A stretch of 53,354 nucleotides of DNA from Alistipes sp. (GTDB lineage Bacteria > Bacteroidota > Bacteroidia > Bacteroidales > Rikenellaceae): the NCBI GenBank assembly GCA_017646625.1, contig JAGCMF010000031.1:1-53354 (forward strand), in the 5' to 3' direction. Below the pieces are notes generated by a model that ran no database searches, had not been told where the DNA came from, and saw only the letters and a list, made by a program, of their open reading frames with translations. Below, piece after piece: positions 1 through 8,408 of this stretch. A program made the position numbers and the translations under genes. The first letter of the stretch is position 1. The number at the start of each line of letters is the position of its first letter.

Positions 1-657
1 GCTGTTAAGGCTGTTCACAATGGTGAGTACGACGTCTTGATGAAGGGTGTTGTGCCTACAGATAAGTATATGCGTGGTATCTTGAACAAGGAGTGGGGTT
101 TGTTGCCTGCAGGTACTGTGTTGAGCCATGTTACAGTATTGGAGGTTCCAGCATACCACAAGCTTCTTGTTGTAAGTGATGTTGCTGTTCTTCCATGCCC
201 AAATCTCGAGCAGAAGAAGCAGATTGCAAAGTACCTCATAGCTACAGCTAATAACCTCGGCATCGAGTGTCCAAAGGTTGCGTTGTTGGCACCAAGCGAG
301 CAGTTGCTTCCAAAGGTTGTAAGCTCTGTTGAGGCGAAGGAGCTCTCTGACCTCGGTCAGGCAGGTGAGCTTGGTAACGCTTTGTTCCAGGGTCCTTTGG
401 CTCTCGACGTAGCTATCGACGAGGAGAGTGTTAAGATTAAGAAGCTCACAGGTCCTGTTGCTGGTGATGCTGACTGTATGTTGTTCCCTAACCTCGAGTC
501 AGGTAACGTCTTCTTCAAGGCTTGCTCGAAGTTCGGTGGCGCAGAGTTGGCGGCTATGGTTGCTGGTCCTACAGCTCCATGTGTGCTCACATCACGTGGT
601 GACTCAACAAAGACAAAGCTCTACTCAATCGCTTTGGCTTGCTTGTCAGCAAAATAA
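1..657 (+). CDS. ptb: Phosphate butyryltransferase, 3' part
   Basis: The reading frame is open from the first base of the window, so the gene starts upstream; 218 codons are present, ending in TAA. The product belongs to the phosphate acetyl/butyryltransferase family, which exchanges the CoA of butyryl-CoA for phosphate in the cytoplasm. The visible part has the family's C-terminal features: the VLKG-like stretch (here DVLMKGVV) near the start, the GPLALDVA segment and the SRGDS segment near the end. Butyrate kinase follows after 25 bases in the same direction, the usual ptb-buk pair that makes butyrate (or a branched acid) and ATP. Codon use is strongly biased to GTT, GGT and CGT, as in highly expressed genes. 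The substrate chain length cannot be read from the sequence. Confidence 0.93.
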   Translation, partial: AVKAVHNGEYDVLMKGVVPTDKYMRGILNKEWGLLPAGTVLSHVTVLEVPAYHKLLVVSDVAVLPCPNLEQKKQIAKYLIATANNLGIECPKVALLAPSEQLLPKVVSSVEAKELSDLGQAGELGNALFQGPLALDVAIDEESVKIKKLTGPVAGDADCMLFPNLESGNVFFKACSKFGGAELAAMVAGPTAPCVLTSRGDSTKTKLYSIALACLSAK

Positions 658-682
658 TCTATTTACGTAAGATAAAGGAATT

Positions 683-1750
683 ATGGCATATAAAATTCTT
701 ACCATTAACCCTGGCTCTACAAGTACAAAGGTGGCGTTGTTCCACGACATGGAGCAGGTTAAGACCTTGAAGTTGAGCCACTCGGCAGAGGAGATTGCAC
801 GCTTTGCATCTGTTGCAGACCAGCTCGACTGGCGCTTGGAGATTATCCTTGACGCCCTCAAGGCTGATGGCATTGAGCTCACATCGTTGGATGCAGTTAT
901 TGGCCGTGGTGGTCTTATGCGTCCTATCGAGGGTGGTGTATACCGTGTTGGCGAGACTATGATTGCCGACCTCTCGGCACCAAAGCGTCAGCATGCCAGC
1001 AACCTCGGTGCTCTCATCGCACGTCGTATTGCTGATGCTGCAGGCGTTGAGGCATATATCGCAGACCCTGTTGTTGTTGATGAGCTTCAGGATATGGCAC
1101 GTGTGAGTGGTCTTAAGGAGTGCCCACGTCGTTCTATCTTCCACGCTTTGAACCAGAAGGCCATAGCACGTCGCTATGCCAAGGAGGTGGGTCGTCCTTA
1201 TGAGGAGCTTAACCTTGTTGTTGTACACATGGGTGGTGGTATCTCTGTATCGGCACACTGTAAGGGTCGTGTTATCGACACAAACAATGCTCTTGATGGT
1301 GATGGTCCTATTGCTCCCGAGAGAGCTGGTACACTCCCTGCGGGTGACCTCGTAGACCTCTGCTTCTCTGGTAAGTATGATAAGGGTGAGATTAAGAAGA
1401 TGTTGGCAGGTAAGGGTGGTCTTGTTGACCATGTTAACTGCAACAATGTTCAGGAACTCAACGAGGTACGTGCTGCTGGTGGTGACAAGGAGGCTCGCTT
1501 CATGCTCGACACTATGTCATACTCTGTTGCCAAGTTCATCGGCGAGATGGCTGTTGTGCTCAAGGGTCAGGTAGATGCTATCCTTCTGACAGGTGGTATC
1601 GCTTGGAACGACTGCGTTAATGACATCATCATTGACTACTGTAAGTTCCTTGCACCTATCAAGATCTACCCTGGCGAGAACGAGCTTGAGTCATTGGCAG
1701 AGAATGCACTTCGTGTTCTTAAGGGTGAGACTACAGCCAAGGAATACTAA
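683..1750 (+). CDS. buk: Butyrate kinase
   Basis: The 355-residue product is full length for butyrate kinase. It begins with the ASKHA-fold phosphate loop (ILTINPGSTSTKVALF, about residues 4-19), and has the VVHMGGGISV and DAILLTGGIAW nucleotide-binding motifs. It converts acyl phosphate plus ADP into the free acid and ATP, the last step of the ptb-buk route. The ATG at 683 follows AAGGAATT, one of the few clear ribosome-binding sites here. It forms an operon with the upstream phosphotransacylase. A long antisense frame over this gene is a codon-bias shadow. An isobutyrate or branched-chain kinase role is possible. Confidence 0.95.
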   Translation: MAYKILTINPGSTSTKVALFHDMEQVKTLKLSHSAEEIARFASVADQLDWRLEIILDALKADGIELTSLDAVIGRGGLMRPIEGGVYRVGETMIADLSAPKRQHASNLGALIARRIADAAGVEAYIADPVVVDELQDMARVSGLKECPRRSIFHALNQKAIARRYAKEVGRPYEELNLVVVHMGGGISVSAHCKGRVIDTNNALDGDGPIAPERAGTLPAGDLVDLCFSGKYDKGEIKKMLAGKGGLVDHVNCNNVQELNEVRAAGGDKEARFMLDTMSYSVAKFIGEMAVVLKGQVDAILLTGGIAWNDCVNDIIIDYCKFLAPIKIYPGENELESLAENALRVLKGETTAKEY

Positions 1751-1873
1751 TAAAGTTATCTGTCCGACTATTTCGGCATCTGCCTTGTCATCCAAATGCT
1801 CATTTACGTTTCAGTAAACTCCGCTTTGTCTGACTGCGAGCAGCCTCAAAATAGTCATAACATCTAACTTTAT
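1751..1873. repeat. Long intergenic hairpin element, copy 1 (shared core, private arms)
   Basis: The space between butyrate kinase and dehydroquinase is almost filled by an imperfect palindrome. Outer arms 1751-1775 and 1846-1873 pair through TAAAGTTA/TAACTTTA and GACTATTT/AAATAGTC. The centre (1794-1827) contains AAATGCTCATTTACG, five bases, then GTAAACTCCGCTTT. The same core occurs at 5347-5379 between quite different arms. It probably also ends the ptb-buk transcript (inference). Confidence 0.7.
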
Positions 1874-1899
1874 ATATCTATACGTGTAGACTTTATAGG

Positions 1900-2316
1900 A
1901 TGAAAATTTTGATTATCAACGGTGCGAACCTCAATCTCTTGGGGTGTCGCCAACCTGAGATATACGGACGTGAGAGCTTCGAGGACTACCTCGGAGCTCT
2001 TCGCGCACGTTACTCGGAGCATACTATCGACCACTATCAGTCGAACATCGAGGGTGAGCTTGTCGATGCGCTTCAGCGTGCTGATGGTAACTACGATGGC
2101 GTGGTACTAAATGCAGGAGGCTATACGCACACCTCGGTTGTCGTGCGCGATGCTGTGGCAGCCATATCGTGTCCTGTTGTCGAGGTTCATATATCCTCAA
2201 TACTCTCGCGTGAGGAGTTTCGCCACATCTCGCTTATAGCCCCTGTGGCTGTTGGTAGCATCATGGGCTTCGGCATGGAGTCTTATCGATTGGCTGTTGA
2301 GCATATCATAGGTTAG
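1900..2316 (+). CDS. aroQ: Type II 3-dehydroquinate dehydratase
   Basis: This 138-residue protein is a typical-length type II dehydroquinase, the third step of the shikimate pathway (3-dehydroquinate to 3-dehydroshikimate) in the cytoplasm. Visible family motifs are INGANLNLLG at the start, the catalytic Tyr in PEIYG (about residue 22), LNAGGYTHTS, VEVHIS with the conserved His, and REEFR with the substrate-binding Arg. The common NGPNLN is NGANLN here. The flippase gene begins 3 bases after the stop, so the two are probably cotranscribed although their roles are unrelated. Confidence 0.95.
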   Translation: MKILIINGANLNLLGCRQPEIYGRESFEDYLGALRARYSEHTIDHYQSNIEGELVDALQRADGNYDGVVLNAGGYTHTSVVVRDAVAAISCPVVEVHISSILSREEFRHISLIAPVAVGSIMGFGMESYRLAVEHIIG

Positions 2317-2319
2317 CGG

Positions 2320-3771
2320 ATGAAGGAGCAGAGGCTTGAGAGTAAGGTCGCTGGAGGTGTCGCATGGAGCTTCTCGGAGAAGTTCCTCACTATGGTCATT
2401 CAGATGGCCGTAAGCATCATCGTGGCACGACAGCTCATGCCCGATGACTTCGGCATCATGGCCATCATGACATTCTTCACCTCTATTGCCCTAACTATTG
2501 TCGATAGCGGTTTCTCGCAGACGCTGATACGTAAGGCATCACCCACGGATGAGGAGTACCGTTCGGTGTTGTACTTCAATATTGTTGTCTCCATTATCCT
2601 CTACCTGCTATTTATCGCTGTGGCACGCCCTGTGGCTATGCTATATGATGCTCCCGCCATTGCTACTATAGCCCCCGTTCTCTTCCTAGTGCTGCCCATA
2701 AATGCCTTCTGCGTTGTGCAGACGGTGATGTTCACGCGCGAGTTCCGCTTTGCGCTGCTCTCCAAGATTGTCTTTTTAGCCTCGCTTATAAGTGGTGTTG
2801 TAGCTGTCGTTATGGCACTTATGGGTTGTGGTATATGGAGTCTTGTGGCGCAGCGACTCCTTATGATGGGCATCAAGGCTATTGCCTTCTGGAGCATACG
2901 TCGCTGGCGTAGCGATGCACGCTTCAGCCTCGCGGCACTGCGTGGCATGGCGCCTTTCAGCCTTCGTCTGCTCGCCACCGACCTAATAGCCTCGGTGTAT
3001 AATAATGTGGCACAGCTCTTCATCGGTAAGATGCACACCACTACGGCCCTCGGTTACTTCTCGCAGGCGCAGAAGCTCAAGGATCTTCCCGTGACATCTA
3101 CCATGCAGGCGGTGCAGGGTGTCACCTATCCTGCGTTGTCAAAGCTTGCTGACGACGATGTTCGCTTCACGGAGGGCTACCGTCGCATACTCATGCTCAC
3201 AGCATACCTCATCTTCCCCGTCATGGCAGGCCTCATTGCCATAGCCCCCGATATGTTTATGCTGCTTCTGGGCGATAAGTGGATGCCTACGGTCCCCTAT
3301 TTTGAGATTTTAGCCCTCGCAGGTTTGGTATATCCACTATCTGTTGTGTCATACAACATCCTCAAGGTGCGTAGCGATGGCCGTGTAATACTTCGTCTAG
3401 AGGTCATCAAACGTATCATCATGACCCTCATCTTGCTCTATACCATACCTCGTGGTGTCGAGGCCGTGGCATGGGGTACCTCCGCTATGGCACTCATCGA
3501 TTTTGTCATCAACGCTTGTGCTGCCATGCGTTATACCACCCTCTCTACTATTGCTTTGCTTCGTACCCTTGCCATGCCGCTATTGCTCTCTGCTCTCCTA
3601 TACCTCGGCGTGGTATACCTCAATAGCCATCTTGTGGACTTTACCACTCCCTTGCGCCTATGCCTATCTATTGCTGTTGGAGTTGCTATCTACGTTGCAG
3701 GATCGCTTATCTTCCGCCCCGAGGCTTTCGGCGGGGCTATTAAGCTTATACAATCTTTTCGTAATAAGTAG
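2320..3771 (+). CDS. Polysaccharide flippase of the PST/WzxC family
   Basis: The 483-residue protein is almost wholly hydrophobic, with about 12-14 predicted membrane helices. It opens with VAGGVAWSFSEKFLTMVIQ and IIVARQLMPDDFGIMA, the N-terminal signature of WzxC-like exporters of the MOP superfamily. Such proteins flip lipid-linked oligosaccharides across the inner membrane. It follows aroQ by 3 bases. The closest glycan genes in the window are the phosphoglycan cluster at 40.7-47.7 kb, so it may serve that or another locus. The exported glycan cannot be inferred from sequence. Confidence 0.9.
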   Translation: MKEQRLESKVAGGVAWSFSEKFLTMVIQMAVSIIVARQLMPDDFGIMAIMTFFTSIALTIVDSGFSQTLIRKASPTDEEYRSVLYFNIVVSIILYLLFIAVARPVAMLYDAPAIATIAPVLFLVLPINAFCVVQTVMFTREFRFALLSKIVFLASLISGVVAVVMALMGCGIWSLVAQRLLMMGIKAIAFWSIRRWRSDARFSLAALRGMAPFSLRLLATDLIASVYNNVAQLFIGKMHTTTALGYFSQAQKLKDLPVTSTMQAVQGVTYPALSKLADDDVRFTEGYRRILMLTAYLIFPVMAGLIAIAPDMFMLLLGDKWMPTVPYFEILALAGLVYPLSVVSYNILKVRSDGRVILRLEVIKRIIMTLILLYTIPRGVEAVAWGTSAMALIDFVINACAAMRYTTLSTIALLRTLAMPLLLSALLYLGVVYLNSHLVDFTTPLRLCLSIAVGVAIYVAGSLIFRPEAFGGAIKLIQSFRNK

Positions 3772-3772
3772 A

Positions 3773-3799
3773 GGTGATTGCCCATGCTGGACAATCACC
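3773..3799 (+). terminator. Stem-loop after the flippase
   Basis: A perfect 8-base stem (GGTGATTG / CAATCACC) with an 11-base loop lies directly after the flippase stop and before the convergent gadB stop. There is no strong T run, so it may be a weak or two-way terminator. Confidence 0.6.
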
Positions 3800-3822
3800 C
3801 CAAACAGATCATTTCATATATA

Positions 3823-5232
3823 TTAGTGGGTATATATCTTACCCTTCTGCTTCTCCTGCTTCTCGAAGGCTTGGCGTGAGGATGTGGGGTACTTGAGCTT
3901 GTTGAGTTCCGCTACACCATTCTCTATATCGCGCAAGAGCATATCTGCCATGTCGCGCGACATTCCCTGGCGCACCACGATGCGCATAACCACAATATCG
4001 TCTATATCCTTCGGTAGGGAGTATGCTGGCACCATCCAGCCACTCTGCTGCAATAGCGCCTGTAGGTCGTAGAGTGTCCACATTGCCCTCTTGGTATACT
4101 CCTCGTTTAGGTGCCATACGAAGAGAGGGTTTACCACCTCCTGGGAGTAGTTCTCGAAGCACTCCATCTGGCCTATGCGGCGGTGGCAGTAGCGTGCTAT
4201 CTCCATGGAGTTCTGTTGCACGCGTCTATAACCCTCGCGGCCGAGACGTATGAAGTTGTAGTATTGTCCGAGCACCTGTGCTGCGGGGCGTGAGAAGTTA
4301 AGGCCTACCTGTGTAACCTCGGCACCGAGGTAGTTTACCGAGAACGACATCTCATCTGGTAGGTAGCTCTTGTCGCGCCAGATTACCCAACCAAGGCCAG
4401 GGTATACGAGACCAAACTTATGTCCCGAGGTGGATATAGATATCACCCACTTTAGTCTGAAGTCCCACTTCTTGTCGGGGTAGATGAATGGGAGGATGAA
4501 GCCTCCGGATGCAGCATCTACGTGTATAGGTATGTCGTAGCCCGTCTTCTTGTTGTACTCATCGAGCTCCTTGTCCAATGCCTCTATGTCGTCGTTGAGG
4601 CCTGTCCATGTTACTCCGGCTATGGGTACCACACATATGGTGTTCTCGTCGCAGTGTGCTATGGCATCCTTCGGACAGAGGGTACGTTTCTCGCGTGTTA
4701 GCGGCACCTGACGAAGCTCTATCTGCCATAGCTGGCAGAACTTCTCCCATACCACCTGCATGCCGGCACTCATCACCAGGTTGGGCTTATTCACAGGCTT
4801 GCCCTCCGCCATGCGACGCTTACGCCAGCGCAGCCATGCCGCCACGCCACCAAGCATGCAGGCCTCCGATGAGCCAATGCCGAGAGCTCCTGTCTTCGAG
4901 TCGCCCCTCTCGGGGGTGTTCCATAGATTTGCCAAGATGTTTATGCACCTACTCGTCATCACTGCCACACGTGGATACTCCGTCTGGTCGATGTAGTTCA
5001 TCGCTATAGCCTCATTCATCAACTTTGTGGCATACTCATCCATATATGTAGTCACAAATGTTGCGAGGTTTAGTCGTGGTTGTGTCTGTGCATATGTCTC
5101 ATCCTTGACCATGCGGTATGCAATCTCTGGTGTTGTCATATCCTCTGGTATCGTCATCGTAGGTGCGGGGCGTACCATCTCCTCCGACCCATATACTGCC
5201 GTTGTGGCAGTGGAGTGTTTTGTGTTGCTCAT
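3823..5232 (-). CDS. gadB: Glutamate decarboxylase
   Basis: This PLP enzyme converts glutamate to GABA and CO2 and consumes a proton. From the chosen ATG (ending at base 5232, MSNTKHS) it has 469 residues, close to the 466 of Escherichia coli GadB; a longer frame to 5283 adds an unlikely hydrophobic leader. Motifs: HVDAASGGF with the Asp that binds the PLP ring nitrogen, and TSGHKFG with the Schiff-base Lys (about residue 279). The protein ends in a histidine (GKIYTH), recalling the C-terminal His that shuts E. coli GadB at neutral pH. No glutamate/GABA antiporter or glutaminase gene is adjacent. It stands alone, convergent with the flippase. Confidence 0.95.
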   Translation of the reverse strand: MSNTKHSTATTAVYGSEEMVRPAPTMTIPEDMTTPEIAYRMVKDETYAQTQPRLNLATFVTTYMDEYATKLMNEAIAMNYIDQTEYPRVAVMTSRCINILANLWNTPERGDSKTGALGIGSSEACMLGGVAAWLRWRKRRMAEGKPVNKPNLVMSAGMQVVWEKFCQLWQIELRQVPLTREKRTLCPKDAIAHCDENTICVVPIAGVTWTGLNDDIEALDKELDEYNKKTGYDIPIHVDAASGGFILPFIYPDKKWDFRLKWVISISTSGHKFGLVYPGLGWVIWRDKSYLPDEMSFSVNYLGAEVTQVGLNFSRPAAQVLGQYYNFIRLGREGYRRVQQNSMEIARYCHRRIGQMECFENYSQEVVNPLFVWHLNEEYTKRAMWTLYDLQALLQQSGWMVPAYSLPKDIDDIVVMRIVVRQGMSRDMADMLLRDIENGVAELNKLKYPTSSRQAFEKQEKQKGKIYTH

Positions 5233-5300
5233 AAAAACAAATTTTAAGATTATGTGTACAATCGATGGGCTAACACAAACCATGCCGTAGGACCAAACAA

Positions 5301-5424
5301 AGAGAGAGTGAATAAAAAGTGTATTTTGTCGTTACGCTTGCCCTCAAAATGCTCATTTACGCTATGTAAACTCCGCTTTTTCGGGCTTCGCAAGCCTAAA
5401 ACTACATCTTTTTATTCACTCTCT
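5301..5424. repeat. Long intergenic hairpin element, copy 2 (shared core, private arms)
   Basis: A palindrome with outer arms at about 5301-5328 and 5396-5424 (both reading GAGAGTGAATAAAAAG outermost when taken inward) surrounds an inner core at 5347-5379 identical in layout to the one at 1794-1827: AAATGCTCATTTACG, four bases, GTAAACTCCGCTTT. A small secondary hairpin (GGCTTCGCAAGCC) lies in the right half. It sits upstream of gadB and downstream of the lipoprotein operon. Confidence 0.7.
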
Positions 5425-5432
5425 TAAGTTAT

Positions 5433-5472
5433 GGGGGGGGTCTGGCTAAAAAGTACTTTTTAGCCAGCCCCC
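5433..5472 (-). terminator. Perfect palindrome at the end of the SusCD operon
   Basis: A 26-base perfect palindrome (5442-5467, CTGGCTAAAAAG and its complement) is flanked by eight G residues on the left (5433-5440) and five C residues on the right, which extend the stem past a one-base bulge. It lies 22 bases after the last stop codon of the minus-strand operon and is the likely transcript end. The palindrome's own TTTTT runs lie inside the stem. Confidence 0.65.
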
Positions 5473-5494
5473 TGTGAAGATGGGTGGGGTAGTG

Positions 5495-7939
5495 TTAGCA
5501 TACTACAACCTCGCGGCCTGCGACATAGTAGCAGCAGATATTCATCTTACCTTTGGTGTCGAGGACAACCATGACAACGATGTCGCCACCCCATTTGTCG
5601 TCATACTCCTGGAGTGCTTCATATTTGGGATCCCATGAGCTGCCGCCATCAATATAGTTGATAGCGATATTCTCCTTGGCAATCTTATATGAACCGTAGA
5701 TAGCATCAGGGTAGTCGCAAAGGTTCTCTCTGATGACATCCTCAATCTCGCTTATCATACCATTGAAGCGGAAGAGCCATACCTTGTCTACATTACTGCT
5801 GAAGTTTGTTGCTGTGAGCTTGGCGTTTATGCGGTCATCCACACGGTCATCCTCAGTATCTATTATCTCTACGTTGAGTGTCGCTGTGCCTGTGCCTGTA
5901 AAGTCTTTGTTGCTGCTATCATCTATTATCTCCTCGATTGTAGTGTAGTACTCTGTCTCGAGGCCTGCAAGTTGAGCTACGCATACCATCTCGCCGGCAC
6001 GACCTGATGCGTCAACAGCCGAGGCGTAGATATAGTAGTTGGTGCCTGGGTGGTAGATGTTGATGTCGGCAATAGCCACGCCATCCACTACGTCATACTC
6101 CTCGCGGTAGTTCTGGTAGTCGTCTGCATCCATTACATACTCAAGGTTGTCTGCATATGATGCGTGGTCAGAGGCAGGTGCTGCATATATGCGCACGAAT
6201 TGCGCCTTATCCTCAACGGTGAGTGTTACGGTTAGAATCTCGTGTGATGTCTGTGTCTCGATGGTTGCTCCCGTAATCTTTGCCTCACCAGTGAGTGATG
6301 GACGGAGTGTCTTAAATGTTGTGAAGTCGACCTCACCAATCTTACCATCCTTGATGGCTACAGCGTAGGCTACATACTCGGTGTCGTTCGATAGTCTGTC
6401 ACTCAAGAGGTAGCTAAATGGCTCGGTGTATATTGTAGGCACGCCCTTAACGGCACTTACGATGTATGCTTTGATCTGCTCGTCACTCTTGCCCTCGAAG
6501 TCGAATGGCACAGAGCTGTCGCCCTTTGCTACGGCAGGGTCGATATATCCGGTGAGCACCTTGCAGTCGCTATCTGCTGTGATGGTAGCCTTGGCTGTGT
6601 TTAGCCCTACATCAGATATCTCAATCTCGATTTTGGTGTCGCCCTCAATTGTAGCCTCGGGGATTACGACCTCCTTGGTTGTTATGGTGTAGTTGCCATT
6701 TGCATCCTCGCCATATACGGCAATAGTGTATGATGTGCTGGGCAGAAGTATTATGCCGGCATTCTCATCGCTGTCGAGGCGTGAGTTACGCACGAGGTTC
6801 TGCTCGCTGAATGTAGCACTCTCGGTTGCCGAGTTGAATACTGCAAATGGATAGCTTGGGTCGGGGTTAAGCGATGCCTGTGCCTGCTCGATGAAGATGT
6901 TACGGTCGTATGCCGAGGTGTGTAGGGCACCTGCAACGTAGCGCACACAGTGCTCCCTCTTTGTAATCACAGCATCAAGGGTGTAGGCCGTGAGGTTCTC
7001 AATGGCGATATCGACTACAGGCTCTATGATGCAGAAGTCAACGATTACCTCCTCGCCCTCGAGAATAGCATTCTCGGCGCGGAAGATGAATTGATACTCC
7101 TTTCCATACTCAACATCAAAGGTTACTGTTGCTGGCTCGGCACCATCGACAGTGGTGTAGCTTGCATCCTCTGCATCGTCGTAAATGCCGTAGTACCAGT
7201 GGTGGGTGTCGTCTGATGGTGTCACATCGTAGCTTACCTTCATCGCTGCCTCATCAAGGTGTGGCTTCGACACGCTGATGGTGGGTATTGCAGGGGCAAA
7301 GTATACCTCTTTTGCAACAACGTCACTTCTCATGGCGCCACACTCGGCATATACTCGGAACTCGAGTCTCTCGCCCCACTCGTAGGCGAAGGTAATCTCC
7401 TGTGTGCCGTTATTCTGCACCTCTGTCCACTCTGCAGTCTCTATCTCTTGCTGCTCTGCGACACTCCAATACCATGCTGTTGCAACCTTTGATGGGTACA
7501 CCTCAATCTTTGCAAGCATACTCTCGGTGTCGAGTGTAGCCTCACCAACGGTAATTGCCAACTCGCCCTCGGGCATAGGGCAGTAGTTCTTTGTCGCTAT
7601 ATCGCTGCTGCCAGCCCTATTCTCAGCATATGCCTCGATGGTGTAGACCACGCCATATGTTACACTAAACTTAATCTCCTTGGCTGCGGCACCCTCCTCC
7701 TTGGTGAATCCGCCATCCTCGGTGCGAGTCTTATCTACCACTCTCCAGTACCATGCTGTAGCATCCGTCGAGGGGGCAATCATCACACTTACCTCCATAG
7801 TCTCTGCGTTGAACTCGGGCTCCATGATGCCAATTGTAGGCTTCGCCACGGGCGCAACATCAGGTTCATCATTACATCCCCATGCTGTGAGTGCAACGAC
7901 AGCTGTCATAAGGACAGCAAATAGGTTCTTAAAAGTCAT
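5495..7939 (-). CDS. Surface lipoprotein with repeated FN3-like domains
   Basis: The 814-residue product has a lipoprotein signal peptide ending in TAWGC (Cys 22), so it should be lipid-anchored, probably on the outer membrane. It is built from repeated beta-sandwich units of about 90 residues. At least the first three carry a similar motif (ATAWYWRVVDK, ATAWYWSV, THHWYYGIYDD) followed by an EYGxxY-like strand, suggesting fibronectin type III-like folds. The last 100 residues form a different domain rich in aromatic residues. No catalytic motif was recognised. It is the last gene of the ten-gene susC operon, 20 bases after the lipocalin-like gene, which suggests substrate binding or a spacer role at the cell surface. 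Confidence 0.8.
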   Translation of the reverse strand: MTFKNLFAVLMTAVVALTAWGCNDEPDVAPVAKPTIGIMEPEFNAETMEVSVMIAPSTDATAWYWRVVDKTRTEDGGFTKEEGAAAKEIKFSVTYGVVYTIEAYAENRAGSSDIATKNYCPMPEGELAITVGEATLDTESMLAKIEVYPSKVATAWYWSVAEQQEIETAEWTEVQNNGTQEITFAYEWGERLEFRVYAECGAMRSDVVAKEVYFAPAIPTISVSKPHLDEAAMKVSYDVTPSDDTHHWYYGIYDDAEDASYTTVDGAEPATVTFDVEYGKEYQFIFRAENAILEGEEVIVDFCIIEPVVDIAIENLTAYTLDAVITKREHCVRYVAGALHTSAYDRNIFIEQAQASLNPDPSYPFAVFNSATESATFSEQNLVRNSRLDSDENAGIILLPSTSYTIAVYGEDANGNYTITTKEVVIPEATIEGDTKIEIEISDVGLNTAKATITADSDCKVLTGYIDPAVAKGDSSVPFDFEGKSDEQIKAYIVSAVKGVPTIYTEPFSYLLSDRLSNDTEYVAYAVAIKDGKIGEVDFTTFKTLRPSLTGEAKITGATIETQTSHEILTVTLTVEDKAQFVRIYAAPASDHASYADNLEYVMDADDYQNYREEYDVVDGVAIADINIYHPGTNYYIYASAVDASGRAGEMVCVAQLAGLETEYYTTIEEIIDDSSNKDFTGTGTATLNVEIIDTEDDRVDDRINAKLTATNFSSNVDKVWLFRFNGMISEIEDVIRENLCDYPDAIYGSYKIAKENIAINYIDGGSSWDPKYEALQEYDDKWGGDIVVMVVLDTKGKMNICCYYVAGREVVVC

Positions 7940-7959
7940 TGTTGTATCCGTTTTAGTTG

Positions 7960-8406
7960 TTAGTTTATCTCTGGTATAGAATCTATGCGCCTAAAGTCGA
8001 GGATGGTCTCTGTGCTGCGCCATGTCATATTGTCTATGCTGCTCATCTCCACCTTATAGCTGCTGCTCCAGTCGCCAGCTCCATGGTCGTAGTTGCCAGA
8101 TAGGGTGTAGGTGCCATCCTCCTCCTCGGTGATGTAGAATGTACCTGTGGTGCTTATTCCATACATCGAGTTGAGGTTGTCCCACATCTGGTATCTGTGG
8201 TCACTGCGGGAGAACTCTATATATAGATAGGTATCCTCCTGTAGTGGTGCGCCGTGGAACATATATAGCTCCCAGCAGCCATCGATGTTGTAGTATGTCA
8301 CATCAACCCTCTCGTCGCTTGGCAGCGGCGCGGGCTTCTCGCAGCTTGTCGTGGTGATGGCCACAAGCATCAGTGTGACGCTTAATAGTAGTCTAAAAAG
8401 TCTCAT
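7960..8406 (-). CDS. Lipocalin-like lipoprotein
   Basis: I start this gene at the ATG ending at base 8406 (MRLFRLLL), because that gives a good signal peptide with lipobox TTSC; 148 residues result. The frame continues 18 codons upstream into the preceding gene, which is less likely. The mature part has INGxW-like beginnings (NIDGCWELY) and alternating beta strands (YLYIEF, GTFYITEEEDGTYTLSGNY), as in small Bacteroidetes lipocalin-like proteins. Ligand unknown. It starts 2 bases after the stop of the DUF1573-type gene, which indicates translational coupling within the operon. Confidence 0.72.
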   Translation of the reverse strand: MRLFRLLLSVTLMLVAITTTSCEKPAPLPSDERVDVTYYNIDGCWELYMFHGAPLQEDTYLYIEFSRSDHRYQMWDNLNSMYGISTTGTFYITEEEDGTYTLSGNYDHGAGDWSSSYKVEMSSIDNMTWRSTETILDFRRIDSIPEIN

Positions 8407-8408
8407 AT

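Noticed and set aside
659-1432. A 257-codon open frame on the strand opposite butyrate kinase
   Set aside because: It lies wholly antisense to a clear enzyme gene with strong codon bias, and its product (rich in Thr, Asn, Cys) has no domain sense.
4023-4253. Several plus-strand frames inside glutamate decarboxylase and other minus-strand genes
   Set aside because: All mirror biased codon use of the real gene and show no signal peptide, domain or promoter.
5233-5283. An upstream start for glutamate decarboxylase
   Set aside because: It would add a hydrophobic segment not found in the family; MSNTKHS gives the standard length.
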